A stretch of 64,000 nucleotides of DNA from JAAFHB01 sp038236995 (GCA_038236995.1 JBBRZE010000008.1:28955-92954), one strand, 5' to 3'. Positions 44,052-53,221 are shown, counted from the stretch's first letter. Notes: generated by a model from the sequence alone, not told the origin. A program made the numbers and translations.

Positions 44052-45139
44052 TGAATGCCTCAAACCGGATCATTTCCATCGATGTATTCAGGGGATTGAC
44101 CATTGCAGCTATGATCCTGGTAAATTACCCCGGATCGTACGAAAATACTTATGCCTTTCTTTTACACTCACACTGGAACGGAATTGCCCCTGCAGATTTC
44201 ATTTTCCCCTTTTTCATTTTTATTGTTGGAGTTTCTATTTCGCTATCCTTTACCAAACAAATGAATGCCGGAAAACCCCGGAAAGAGATGGTGCAGAAAA
44301 TCCTTATCCGGGCGCTCAAAATCTATATAATTGGTTTCTTCATTCATTATTTACCCAACTTTGATTTTAGTTTTTTTGATTTCTTCGGTGTATTGCAGCG
44401 GATTGCAATTGTTTATTCGGCTTGTGCCCTACTTTTTATATTCACTGGCTGGAAATCCCAAATTTATATCTTGGGTGGTATACTCGTAGGCTACTGGATT
44501 ACAATATCCTTCATCCCAACGAACGATTTTGCAGCAGGGACATTGGAGCCTGGCAGGAATTTTGCCGCATGGTTCGACAGGCTGTTTTTTTCTGCTGACA
44601 TGCTCGGGAAGAACGGGTGGAATTCTGAAGGATTATACAGTACCTTCCCGGCAATTGCTTCCGGAATAGCAGGAATGCTGGCTGGCCGCCTGGTCATTTC
44701 CAAAAAATTATCAGAGCGAACACTTATCTGGCTGTTTACCGGCGGTGCGTTTTTTGTAATTGCCGGAGCAATATGGGATTGGCAGTTTCACATCAATAAA
44801 AAGATTTGGACAAGCTCTTTTGTTCTCTATACCTCAGGCTGGGCATCCATCGTTTTAGCATTATCGCTTTGGCTGATTGATTTCATGGACTTTAAAAACA
44901 ATGCAATTGCCCGCTGTGGTATTATCTTTGGCAGCAATGCAATCGCAATTTATGTGATGGCAGATGTTTTCGAAACCATTTACAAATACACACATATTCA
45001 TGATCTTGTCTATATTGGCTTAACAGATATTGGTTTGACAGTACAAAATGCCTCATTGATCTGGGCTATTTTATCTGTGAGTTCCTGTTTCCTTGTGGCT
45101 TATTTGTTGTACTGGAAGAAAATATTTATCAAACTCTAA
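44051..45139 (+). CDS. HGSNAT/DUF5009-type membrane acyltransferase
   Basis: A 362-residue polytopic membrane protein with about ten hydrophobic segments. The opening ISIDVFRGLTIAAMILVNYPGS and the HSHWNGIAPADFIFPFFIFIVG block are typical of the heparan-alpha-glucosaminide N-acetyltransferase-like group. Human HGSNAT moves acetyl groups across a membrane onto glucosamine; bacterial relatives are poorly studied. Its coupling to a deacetylase gene suggests that acetyl groups are removed and re-added, or moved between compartments, during amino-sugar breakdown. That link is inference. Confidence 0.8.
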   Translation: MNASNRIISIDVFRGLTIAAMILVNYPGSYENTYAFLLHSHWNGIAPADFIFPFFIFIVGVSISLSFTKQMNAGKPRKEMVQKILIRALKIYIIGFFIHYLPNFDFSFFDFFGVLQRIAIVYSACALLFIFTGWKSQIYILGGILVGYWITISFIPTNDFAAGTLEPGRNFAAWFDRLFFSADMLGKNGWNSEGLYSTFPAIASGIAGMLAGRLVISKKLSERTLIWLFTGGAFFVIAGAIWDWQFHINKKIWTSSFVLYTSGWASIVLALSLWLIDFMDFKNNAIARCGIIFGSNAIAIYVMADVFETIYKYTHIHDLVYIGLTDIGLTVQNASLIWAILSVSSCFLVAYLLYWKKIFIKL

Positions 45140-45153
45140 TCCAACTTATTCAT

Positions 45154-46521
45154 ATGAAGACACATATCCTAATAGTTTCGATTTTAATATTTGGACTGAG
45201 TTCTTGCAAAAAGGACACTAAATCAGATTGGAAATTTTCAGGGAAAGACGGAGAAGTGAAAATCATCCAGCTCGATCCAACCCATAGTCACGCCGCTGCA
45301 GCTCAAAACGAGCAAATCGACCAGATAGATACAAATGTCTACGTTTATGCTCCTGACCGGAAAGAGTTGGAAGCTTATTTCGGGCAGATAAAATCATTCA
45401 ATTCGAGAGAGAGTTGTCCCACCAGATGGAACGAAGTGGTTTACATCGGGAAGGATTTTCTCGAAAAGATGGTTCAGGAAAAGAGGGGAAATGTAGTTGT
45501 ACTGGCTGGAAATAACCGGATTAAAATAGATTACATCGAGCATGCTGTTCAGGCAGGGATGAACGTGTTTTCGGATAAACCGATGGTAATCGATAAGGCC
45601 GGTTTCGAACGGTTAAAAAAAGCTTATGCAAGGGCGGAACAAAAAGGAATCCTGATGTTTGATATGATGACGGAACGTTATAGTCTGCTGCATAATGTTC
45701 AAAAATCGCTGATGATGGATTCCCTGTTTTTCGGGAAAATTCAAACTGGCACACCCGATCACCCGGCTATTTTTGAATCAAGCGTACACCATTTTTACAG
45801 AGGAGGAAAAGGCAACCGTCCTTCCTGGTTTTTCGATGTTTCACAACAAGGCGAAGGTATTGTCGATGTAACAACCCATCTTATAGATCTGACTTTCTGG
45901 AAAACTTTCCCTGATGAAACCATTGATTATATGAAGGATGTGAAAGTCTTATCAGCAAGACACTGGCCCGTTATTATCACCAGCCATGAATTTTCAACCG
46001 CTACATCGTTAACTGAAATACCAGCCTCTTTGAAACCATTTATGAAAGATACGATTTTGGAAGTATTTGCAAATGGATCAATTAACTACCAGGTAAAAGG
46101 TATTAATATTGGAGTGAGCGTTGAATGGCGTGCAGCAACACCAAAGGATGGAAATGATCTTCGGTATGCGTTAGCAGAAGGAACTAAAGCGACGTTGATA
46201 ATTAAGCAGGAATACGGACATAAACGTCCTCTGCTTTATGTACAAAAGGGTCCGGATTTATCGGAAAATGAATTTCAAAGCAACCTTGTGCAGGCAGTTG
46301 CCCGCTTGCAAAAAATCTATCCCGAAATCTCCTTATCAAAAGAGTCAGAATCTACCGAAATTGTCATACCTTCGGATTTGGAATTATCACACGATCCAAC
46401 TTTCAAAGTATTTCTGGGCTACCTTGTGAAAAGGGATATGCCTGAATGGGAAGTCCCGAATACTTTGGCAAAATACTATATTACAACCTCTGCTTTAGAA
46501 ATGACAAAGGAAAAAAAGTAA
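45154..46521 (+). CDS. Gfo/Idh/MocA-family oxidoreductase, lipoprotein
   Basis: A 455-residue lipoprotein (lipobox LSSC). The Rossmann domain is unusual in form: after the signal, VKIIQLDPTHSHAAAAQ takes the place of the usual GxGxxG start. The KP motif is present as VFSDKPMVID, followed by a C-terminal sheet domain with EGIVDVTTHLIDLTFWKT. The group is annotated as putative oxidoreductases with an extra C-terminal domain. It probably works in the periplasm with a tightly held NAD(P). It is the first of three such genes in this operon. The substrate is probably a sugar or glycoside; whether it is oxidised at C3 or another position is unknown. Confidence 0.78.
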   Translation: MKTHILIVSILIFGLSSCKKDTKSDWKFSGKDGEVKIIQLDPTHSHAAAAQNEQIDQIDTNVYVYAPDRKELEAYFGQIKSFNSRESCPTRWNEVVYIGKDFLEKMVQEKRGNVVVLAGNNRIKIDYIEHAVQAGMNVFSDKPMVIDKAGFERLKKAYARAEQKGILMFDMMTERYSLLHNVQKSLMMDSLFFGKIQTGTPDHPAIFESSVHHFYRGGKGNRPSWFFDVSQQGEGIVDVTTHLIDLTFWKTFPDETIDYMKDVKVLSARHWPVIITSHEFSTATSLTEIPASLKPFMKDTILEVFANGSINYQVKGINIGVSVEWRAATPKDGNDLRYALAEGTKATLIIKQEYGHKRPLLYVQKGPDLSENEFQSNLVQAVARLQKIYPEISLSKESESTEIVIPSDLELSHDPTFKVFLGYLVKRDMPEWEVPNTLAKYYITTSALEMTKEKK

Positions 46522-46542
46522 ATCTTTTAATCTTTAGATACG

Positions 46543-47883
46543 ATGACAACCAGACGTGAATGTATCAAAAAAACAATTGCAGGATCAGCAATGCTTTCAA
46601 TCGGAGGCATATTGCCGGGATTTAGTGCCAATAGCTATAACCGGATTATTGGGTCAAACGAACGGATCAGGCTTTCAGTCATTGGCGTAAACTCACGCGG
46701 TTATGCCCTCTCACAAAATTTCTCTAAACTCGGAGCTTGTGAAGTAATCCATATTTGCGATGTAGATTCAAGAGCCATCGAGAAATGCACCGCAAATATT
46801 GAAAAAATAACCGGGCACAAACCAACAGGATTTAAGGACTTCCGAAAATCACTTGAAAACAAGGATGTTGATGCGGTAGCTATTGCGACACCCGATCACT
46901 GGCATGCTCCGGCAGCCATGCTCGCAATGAAAGCCGGCAAACACGTATACCTCGAAAAACCCTGCAGTTATGCCCCGGCCGAAGGCGAAATGCTCGTTCA
47001 AGGCGCCTCCAAATACAAAAGTGTGATCCAGATGGGTAACCAACGCAGATCGTGGCCCAATGTAGCTCAAGGAATTAAGGAGCTTAAAGAAGGAGTGATT
47101 GGCAGGGTTTACTTTGCAAAAGGTTGGTATGCCAATAACCGTGCTTCTATTGGCATTGGTAAAGAAGCACCTGTCCCTACATGGCTGGACTGGGATTTGT
47201 GGCAAGGCCCAGCAAAGCGTAAAGCATTTAAAGACAACTATCTGCACTACAACTGGCATTGGTTTTGGCACTGGGGAACCGGCGAAGCGCTCAATAATGG
47301 AACCCATATGGCTGATCTGATGCGTTGGGGATTAGGTGTGGATTTTCCCACAAAAGTAAACTCTGCCGGAGGACGATACCGTTTTAAGGATGATTGGGAA
47401 ACACCCGATACGCAGGTGATTAGCATGGAATTCGACAACAATACCGCGCTGACATGGGAAGGACGTAGTTGCAATCCTCATAACATAGAGGGAACAAGCG
47501 TGGGTGTTGTTTTCTATGGAGAGAAAGGAACGATGGTGATGCAAGGCGGTAACGATTATACAATAGTCGGCTTAGACAACAAAGTGATTAAAAATGTAAA
47601 AAGCGATGTTGAAATTGATTCTTCGAACCTTATGAATCCGGGAGAAAAACTTGATGCATTGCATCTTCAGAATTTTTTTGATGGGATCACAAAAGGTGAA
47701 GAGTTACATTCAGGTATTGACGGTGGACACAAAAGTACCTTACTAATGCAACTTGGAAATATTTCCCAGCGTACAGGACGCACCTTGGATATTGATTCAA
47801 AGAACGGACATATTTTGAACGACCCTGAAGCTGCGAAACTATGGTCACCTGACTATGAGAAGGGTTGGGAGATGACGCTTTAG
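46543..47883 (+). CDS. Gfo/Idh/MocA-family oxidoreductase with Tat-like signal
   Basis: A 446-residue protein. The N-terminus TTRRECIKKTIAGSAMLSIGG has a twin-arginine-like motif, as expected for a folded, cofactor-loaded export. The Rossmann core has RLSVIGVNSRGYA, a CDVD acidic turn, AIATPDHWHAPAAML and HVYLEKPC (the EKP motif). The catalytic domain contains NWHWFWHWGTGEALNNGTHMADLMRW, which resembles exported sugar-dehydrogenase-like and GH109-like members. Tat export with NAD(P) bound would allow redox-neutral sugar chemistry in the periplasm. It follows the first Gfo/Idh gene by 21 bp. No direct substrate evidence. Confidence 0.83.
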   Translation: MTTRRECIKKTIAGSAMLSIGGILPGFSANSYNRIIGSNERIRLSVIGVNSRGYALSQNFSKLGACEVIHICDVDSRAIEKCTANIEKITGHKPTGFKDFRKSLENKDVDAVAIATPDHWHAPAAMLAMKAGKHVYLEKPCSYAPAEGEMLVQGASKYKSVIQMGNQRRSWPNVAQGIKELKEGVIGRVYFAKGWYANNRASIGIGKEAPVPTWLDWDLWQGPAKRKAFKDNYLHYNWHWFWHWGTGEALNNGTHMADLMRWGLGVDFPTKVNSAGGRYRFKDDWETPDTQVISMEFDNNTALTWEGRSCNPHNIEGTSVGVVFYGEKGTMVMQGGNDYTIVGLDNKVIKNVKSDVEIDSSNLMNPGEKLDALHLQNFFDGITKGEELHSGIDGGHKSTLLMQLGNISQRTGRTLDIDSKNGHILNDPEAAKLWSPDYEKGWEMTL

Positions 47884-47935
47884 AAAAGCATTACATTCAG
47901 CAGTTGCTGTATCATTAACCTAAAAAGGATAAATA

Positions 47936-48769
47936 ATGGTAGGACAAGAATTCCGGAACGCATTGCGCACAGGGAAAACAGTTTATGGAACCTTGATAAC
48001 ATCTTCATCTCCAAAGATGTTCGATTTAACGATCCATCTTGGTCTCGACTTTGTTTTCTTATGCGATGAGCACGTTGCATACAATCCCGAAACATTGAGC
48101 TGGATGTGCAGGGCCTACAAAGCAGCGGGGATCAATCCTGTTGTTCGCATTTTGGAACCCGATCCATTCCTGGCGACCCAGGCATTGGATGCCGGTGCCG
48201 GAGCCATCCTTGTCCCTTACGTGGAAAATATTGAAGATGTTTACAACCTGGTCGGCGCTGTCAAATATCGACCGCTGAAGGGAAAAAAGCTAAAGAAAAT
48301 TTTATATGGCGAAGAAAAACCTTCCGCAGAACTCGAGGCCTACCTAAGGAACCAAAATAAAAACAATACGCTTCTTTTAAATATCGAAAGCCCCACCGGA
48401 GTGCAGAATATGGAACCGTTTTTTTCAGTTCAATCGGTTGATGGCCCTGGTGTAGATGGTATCGTTATTGGTCCTCATGATCTGTCTACCTCGTACGAAA
48501 TGCCTGAAAAATACCGCAGTCAGGAGTTCCTTGATCTGAGCTGTGGAATCATTAAGAAAGCCAGAGATTTGGGTGTTGCTGTAGGAGGCCATAACGGCTC
48601 AAGAGGCAGCCTCGACCTACAGATGGAGTGGGCAAAGGCAGGGGCAACTATTATTCTGCACAGTTCCGATATGTTTCTTTTTGCAGATAAATTGGAGGAT
48701 GACCTGAATCGGCTACGTGAACTGAAAGGAGAAAAGACAAACACCAATCGGTCAGGCGATAGCATATAA
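47936..48769 (+). CDS. HpcH/HpaI-family class II aldolase
   Basis: A 277-residue cytoplasmic aldolase. Metal ligands are E151 (LLNIESPTG) and D182 region (VIGPHDLS), with R71 (PVVRIL) and the D44-E45-H46 cluster completing the active site. The family cleaves 2-keto-3-deoxy acids such as 2-keto-3-deoxy-L-rhamnonate or 4-hydroxy-2-ketoheptanedioate into pyruvate and an aldehyde. The enzyme is larger than usual (about 255) owing to a Lys-rich insert near 113-142. Together with the two lyases at 38421 and 39703, the operon has two unrelated routes for cutting keto-deoxy acids. Confidence 0.85.
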   Translation: MVGQEFRNALRTGKTVYGTLITSSSPKMFDLTIHLGLDFVFLCDEHVAYNPETLSWMCRAYKAAGINPVVRILEPDPFLATQALDAGAGAILVPYVENIEDVYNLVGAVKYRPLKGKKLKKILYGEEKPSAELEAYLRNQNKNNTLLLNIESPTGVQNMEPFFSVQSVDGPGVDGIVIGPHDLSTSYEMPEKYRSQEFLDLSCGIIKKARDLGVAVGGHNGSRGSLDLQMEWAKAGATIILHSSDMFLFADKLEDDLNRLRELKGEKTNTNRSGDSI

Positions 48770-48787
48770 AACCAACAACTGATACTT

Positions 48788-49771
48788 ATGAAAACGCGAA
48801 GATCTTTTATTAAAGCCATTGGAGCAGGTACAACCTTATCTGCCTTGGCTTTAACCACAACAGGAAAAACCACTGCCTTATTTCTAAACGAGGGTTTTCA
48901 AGTGGACAAACCGATTCGAATAGGGATAATCGGTGCAGAAAATTCACATACAATAGGTTATGGAAAGCTTTTCAATATTGATAAAAAATTTCCCGGAGTG
49001 GAGGTAAAATACGTCTGGGGCGAAACAGAAGAATTTGCCAAAATAGCGATGGAGAAAGGCCAGATCCCCAATATGGTGAAAGACCCGCTCGAAATGCTGG
49101 GCAAGATCGACGCATTAATTGTTGATCACCGTCATGCCAAATATCACCTGAAGGCAGCTGAACCTTTTGTTAAGGCTGGGATTCCGACCTTTATCGATAA
49201 ACCATTTTGCTACAGGGTTTCAGAAGGAAAGGAATTTCTCGAAATGGCCCGCCGTGTGGGAACGCCCGTGTCATCCTATAGTTCAGAAGCACATAAAGAT
49301 GGAACATTTGACGTCAAAAAACAGGTTGAAACGATGGGTGCCATTAGCCACGTAACAATCAGCGGACCTGCCGATCTTGAATCACCTTATGGCGGTGTTT
49401 TCTTTTACGGTATTCATATGGTTCAACCACTTATGTATATTTTCGGAGATAACATCCGAAGAGTCAGGGTTACCCGAAGTGGAAAAAACACCACTGCAAC
49501 TCTCGTTTTCGGAAATGAAATGCTGGCAACACTTATCTTTAAAACCCTCTCATATGGCTGGAGGACATTTGCCGAGACCAAAGAAGGAACTGTTGAGCTT
49601 AAATCACGCATCGAAGACAGTGTTCCAGGGAAAAACTATACCGACATGGTCGAAATGTTCAGGACTGGAAAAGAACCACTTGCACATGAAAGCATCCTGA
49701 AATGCATCGCCGTTCTTGAAGCGCTTGAAAGGTCAGGGACTAATGAAAAATGGGAAGAGGTAAAAATGTGA
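48788..49771 (+). CDS. Gfo/Idh/MocA-family oxidoreductase with Tat-like signal, short form
   Basis: A 327-residue protein. KTRRSFIKAIGAGTTLSALAL is a twin-arginine-like leader. The Rossmann part has IRIGIIGAENSHTIGYGK, and the lysine motif is IPTFIDKPFCY. The C-terminal domain has YGGVFFYGIHMVQPLMYIF. It is the third exported Gfo/Idh protein in the operon and the shortest. Its GTGA stop/start overlap region with the following gene indicates co-expression. Family is clear; substrate is not. Confidence 0.82.
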   Translation: MKTRRSFIKAIGAGTTLSALALTTTGKTTALFLNEGFQVDKPIRIGIIGAENSHTIGYGKLFNIDKKFPGVEVKYVWGETEEFAKIAMEKGQIPNMVKDPLEMLGKIDALIVDHRHAKYHLKAAEPFVKAGIPTFIDKPFCYRVSEGKEFLEMARRVGTPVSSYSSEAHKDGTFDVKKQVETMGAISHVTISGPADLESPYGGVFFYGIHMVQPLMYIFGDNIRRVRVTRSGKNTTATLVFGNEMLATLIFKTLSYGWRTFAETKEGTVELKSRIEDSVPGKNYTDMVEMFRTGKEPLAHESILKCIAVLEALERSGTNEKWEEVKM

Positions 49772-49788
49772 ACTCAAAAAATAGGAGA

Positions 49789-51030
49789 ATGAGGTACTTT
49801 TTAGAAAATTCGTTTCAAAAATTATTAGCTATTATTTTGATGGTAACCATTAACGTTTCATATGCCCAGACCAGAATAGAAGGATTGTTATATCTTGATA
49901 ACAAGCCTGTTTCCATTGAGATACAAGATGGTAAGATCTTAAGTGTTCAGCCGATTGACAAGTTATCGGATGAGCGCCATCCCCTTTTCATTGCACCTGG
50001 ACTGATCGACAACCAGGTGAACGGCTTTGCTGGTGTTTCCTTTTGCTTTGGCGGTGGCGAATTAAATAAGGAAGGCATCCTGAAAGCAACCCGCGAATTG
50101 TGGAAAAAAGGAGTAACCACCTACTTACCGACGCTTACAACTAATAGTAAAGATGTTCTGCTCCGTAATTTTGCACTTCTGGCAGGCTCAAAAAATAATG
50201 AAGCATTGTATGGATCCATTGCCGGCTACCATCTTGAAGGTCCCTATATTTCACCTGAGGACGGTTACCGTGGAGCCCATCCGCTCAAATATGTGCATAA
50301 ACCCGATTGGAAGGAATTCATGGAATTCTACGAAGCTTCGGGCCGGAACATTCTGACAATCACAATTGCACCCGAACTTGAAGGAGCAATGGAATTCATT
50401 CGAAAATGCTCAGCAATGGGTATCACTGTTGCGATCGGCCATCACAATGCGCCCAAAGCGATCATTGACGAGGCGGTTATGAACGGAGCAAAAATTGCAA
50501 CCCACCTTGGGAATGGTTGTGCCAATATGATCAACCGGCATAACAATCCTTTGTGGCCCCAACTGGCCAATGACCAATTGATGGCCAGCCTCATTTGTGA
50601 TGGATTCCATCTGCGCGATGAAGAGATCACAGTGTTTTACAAAGTGAAAGGCCCTGATAAAACGATTATCACATCAGACGTTACAAGTTTTGCATCATTG
50701 CCTCCGGGAGAATACAAAAATGAGGAGGGTGAAACAATCGAATTAACAAAGGAAGGGATGCTCCGCTACCCGGCACAAAATGTACTGTATGGTTCAGCAT
50801 CACCCATCTCGAGAGGCGTAACGCACATCATGAAGGTAACCGGTTGTTCTTTAGGTGAAGCCATTCAAATGGCAAGTACAAACCCTGCCAGACTTTATGG
50901 ATTAACCGATCGCGGAAGCATCGAACCTGGCAAACGTGCCGACCTAATCCTTTTTGAATTAGGAGATTCAGAATTAACGATCAGGAAAACCTATGTTGCC
51001 GGAAATCTGGTTTATGACAGTTCAAAATAA
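49789..51030 (+). CDS. Exported NagA-like amidohydrolase (N-acetylglucosamine-6-phosphate deacetylase family)
   Basis: The body matches the NagA amidohydrolase barrel: IAPGLIDNQVNGF, GYHLEGPYISPE (metal Glu), TVAIGHHNAPK (His), and the closing block NPARLYGLTDRGSIEPGKRADLILFE. THLGNGCANM replaces the usual THLFNAM and TSDVTSFASLPPG holds the catalytic Asp. What is odd is the N-terminus: SFQKLLAIILMVTINVSYAQ is a good signal peptide, whereas NagA is normally cytosolic and needs a phosphosugar. The start could be GTG 49768 (4-nt overlap with the previous stop), ATG 49750, or ATG 49789 as used here. All keep the signal. A periplasmic N-acyl or cyclic-amide hydrolase is more likely than true NagA. 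Confidence 0.8.
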   Translation: MRYFLENSFQKLLAIILMVTINVSYAQTRIEGLLYLDNKPVSIEIQDGKILSVQPIDKLSDERHPLFIAPGLIDNQVNGFAGVSFCFGGGELNKEGILKATRELWKKGVTTYLPTLTTNSKDVLLRNFALLAGSKNNEALYGSIAGYHLEGPYISPEDGYRGAHPLKYVHKPDWKEFMEFYEASGRNILTITIAPELEGAMEFIRKCSAMGITVAIGHHNAPKAIIDEAVMNGAKIATHLGNGCANMINRHNNPLWPQLANDQLMASLICDGFHLRDEEITVFYKVKGPDKTIITSDVTSFASLPPGEYKNEEGETIELTKEGMLRYPAQNVLYGSASPISRGVTHIMKVTGCSLGEAIQMASTNPARLYGLTDRGSIEPGKRADLILFELGDSELTIRKTYVAGNLVYDSSK

Positions 51031-51042
51031 AGAATTACTAAA

Positions 51043-52356
51043 ATGAATGTAGTAAAAGAAACCATTGGTAATTATCGCTACCGAATTCTTGCACTGGTGT
51101 TTATGGCCACAACGATCAACTACTTCGACCGCAGTATTGTTGGCGTGATGGCTCCAACACTGCAAAAACTATTTGACTGGTCGAATAAAGACTATGCCGC
51201 CATCATGGTTTCCTTTAAAATTGCTTATGGAATAGGATTGTTGTTCATGGGGAGTATCATTGACAAACTTGGTACAAAAATAGGATATACGATTTCAATT
51301 GTAATATGGAGTGTATTCGGAATGTTGCACGCTGCCATCCGACCGGCTTTTAGTTTAATCGGGTTTATTGTGGCGCGTTTCGGACTTGGAATTGGGGAGT
51401 CGGGGAATTTCCCGGCTGCCATAAAAACAGTCGCCGAGTGGTTTCCCAAAAAGGACAGGGCATTTGCCACAGGTATCTTTGACGCATCAACAAGCGTAGG
51501 GGCAATCTTAGCCCCGTTTGTTGTAGGTGCAATTGTTTCTGTTGAAGGAGATAACTGGCAAATACCTTTTCTTTTCACAGGAGTATTAAGTGCACTATGG
51601 GTATTTCTATGGTTGAGAACTTATCAAAAACCGGAGGTGCATCCAAAACTATCAAAAGCAGAGTTAGAGTATATTAACAGCGATTCCGAAGAGGAGACAT
51701 CAGAAAAAATCCCATGGTTAAAACTGCTGCCCAAACGGGAGACCTGGGCCTTCTCTTTAACGACAATAACTGATGGTGTTTGGTGGTTTTATCTATTCTG
51801 GGGCGCCAAATTCCTTGCCGAGCAGTTTGGAGTAGACATTAAGAACATTGGATTGCCTTTCCTGATCATCTTTGTGATGGCTGATGCAGGCAGTCTTATC
51901 GGCGGATATACTTCCGGCGCACTGATAAAGAAAGGATGGTCAATCAACAAAGCACGGAAAGTAACCATGCTGGTTTGTGCAATCATTATTTTACCTGTAT
52001 CCTTTGTTCCGGTGATTACCAGCAAATGGCTTGCCGTCTTTTTAATCGGACTTGGCGCTGCGGGACATCAGTCGTGGTCGATAAACAGTTACACACTGGT
52101 TCCGGATGTATTCCCTAAAAAAGCAATCGCCTCAGTGATAGGAATCGGAAAAATGATTGGTGTGGCCGTCGCGATAATCGCAGATATTGCCCTGGGAGCA
52201 GTATTGGATACCGCCAATAACTCGGGTTATTTCTGGGCATTTGTAATCGCGGGTTCGTCCTACCTTGTTATTCTTGTCTTTGTTCATTTATTGATGCCAA
52301 AGATGACCCCGCTGGATGACAAACTGAATTATATACACATTAAACCAACTATTTAA
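51043..52356 (+). CDS. ACS-type MFS transporter (hexuronate / acidic sugar porter)
   Basis: A 437-residue, 12-TM major facilitator. The first TM block MATTINYFDRSIVGVMAP and ARFGLGIGESGNFPAAIKTVAEWFPKKDRA are the signature of the anion:cation symporter (ACS) family that includes ExuT and relatives for galacturonate, glucuronate and sialic acid. This implies an acidic cargo and so supports a keto-deoxy acid or sialic-type pathway. It is 12 bp after the NagA-like gene and 12 bp before NagB. The cargo is inferred from the family and the linked genes. Confidence 0.87.
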   Translation: MNVVKETIGNYRYRILALVFMATTINYFDRSIVGVMAPTLQKLFDWSNKDYAAIMVSFKIAYGIGLLFMGSIIDKLGTKIGYTISIVIWSVFGMLHAAIRPAFSLIGFIVARFGLGIGESGNFPAAIKTVAEWFPKKDRAFATGIFDASTSVGAILAPFVVGAIVSVEGDNWQIPFLFTGVLSALWVFLWLRTYQKPEVHPKLSKAELEYINSDSEEETSEKIPWLKLLPKRETWAFSLTTITDGVWWFYLFWGAKFLAEQFGVDIKNIGLPFLIIFVMADAGSLIGGYTSGALIKKGWSINKARKVTMLVCAIIILPVSFVPVITSKWLAVFLIGLGAAGHQSWSINSYTLVPDVFPKKAIASVIGIGKMIGVAVAIIADIALGAVLDTANNSGYFWAFVIAGSSYLVILVFVHLLMPKMTPLDDKLNYIHIKPTI

Positions 52357-52368
52357 CACATACAGAAT

Positions 52369-53106
52369 ATGGAAATCGTTCTATCAGATACCAAACAATT
52401 GCTTGGGTTAAAGGCCGCGAACAGGGGTACCGAACTCATTCGCAAGGCAATTCGACTCAACGGGAAAGCAAATATAATCGTTGCGACGGGAGCATCCCAG
52501 TTTGAAATGCTGAACGAGCTCGTAAAAGAGGATATCGACTGGTCTTTAGTAACCGCTTTTCACCTCGATGAATACATCGGAATCTCCGAAAATCACCCGG
52601 CATCCTTCCGTAAATATCTCAAGGAAAGGTTTGTGGATCTTATTCCCCTAAAGGAGTTTAACTATGTAAATGGTGAAACAGATCCATCTGGTGAATGCGT
52701 CCGGCTGGGGAAATTAATCAGCGAACATCCGATTGATGTCGCCTTTATAGGTATAGGTGAGAACGGACACCTGGCATTTAACGATCCTCCGGCAGATTTC
52801 GAAACTGAAGAGCCTTATATTGTTGTAAAACTGAACGAAGCCTGCCGCCGCCAACAATTGGGTGAAGGATGGTTTCCAACGATTAACGATGTTCCCGAAA
52901 AAGCAATCAGTATGTCAATCAGGCAGATTATGAAATCCAAAGCCATTATCTGTACCGTTCCTGACGAAAGAAAGGCGACCGCTGTTCACGATACCATATT
53001 GAATGAAATTTCTACTGCATGTCCGGCAACCATTCTGCGAACACATACTAATGCGGTTTTGCTTTTAGATCTTGCAGCTGCATCATTGGTCCGTGAAATG
53101 ATTTGA
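52369..53106 (+). CDS. nagB: Glucosamine-6-phosphate deaminase (NagB)
   Basis: A 245-residue cytoplasmic protein. It has the NagB layout: VATGASQFEMLNEL (phosphate loop), AFHLDEYIGI with the catalytic Asp67, and FIGIGENGHLAFNDP with His134. It is the short form of the family, as in many Bacteroidota and Firmicutes. It turns glucosamine 6-phosphate into fructose 6-phosphate and ammonia, the exit step of amino-sugar breakdown. Its presence at the end of the operon says that the starting substrate contains a hexosamine. A kinase and an epimerase, needed upstream of it, are not encoded in the window. Confidence 0.9.
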   Translation: MEIVLSDTKQLLGLKAANRGTELIRKAIRLNGKANIIVATGASQFEMLNELVKEDIDWSLVTAFHLDEYIGISENHPASFRKYLKERFVDLIPLKEFNYVNGETDPSGECVRLGKLISEHPIDVAFIGIGENGHLAFNDPPADFETEEPYIVVKLNEACRRQQLGEGWFPTINDVPEKAISMSIRQIMKSKAIICTVPDERKATAVHDTILNEISTACPATILRTHTNAVLLLDLAAASLVREMI

Positions 53107-53170
53107 GAATATTAAAGCCTAAAGAGTTAATATTTATGCGACAAATTCCCCAAATCTCCATCATGATTCT

Positions 53171-53178
53171 TAAATTTG
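53171..53178 (+). promoter_or_regulatory. Possible promoter (-7 element) for the RecQ/DprA cassette
   Basis: TAAATTTG matches the Bacteroidota TAnnTTTG consensus and lies 43 bp before the helicase start. No good -33 TTTG is seen at the right spacing. No terminator separates nagB from this point, so read-through from the upstream operon is also possible. Confidence 0.35.
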
Positions 53179-53221
53179 ATACTTAATATTATTGGTGGTA
53201 ATTTTATAAACCAACCTGTAA

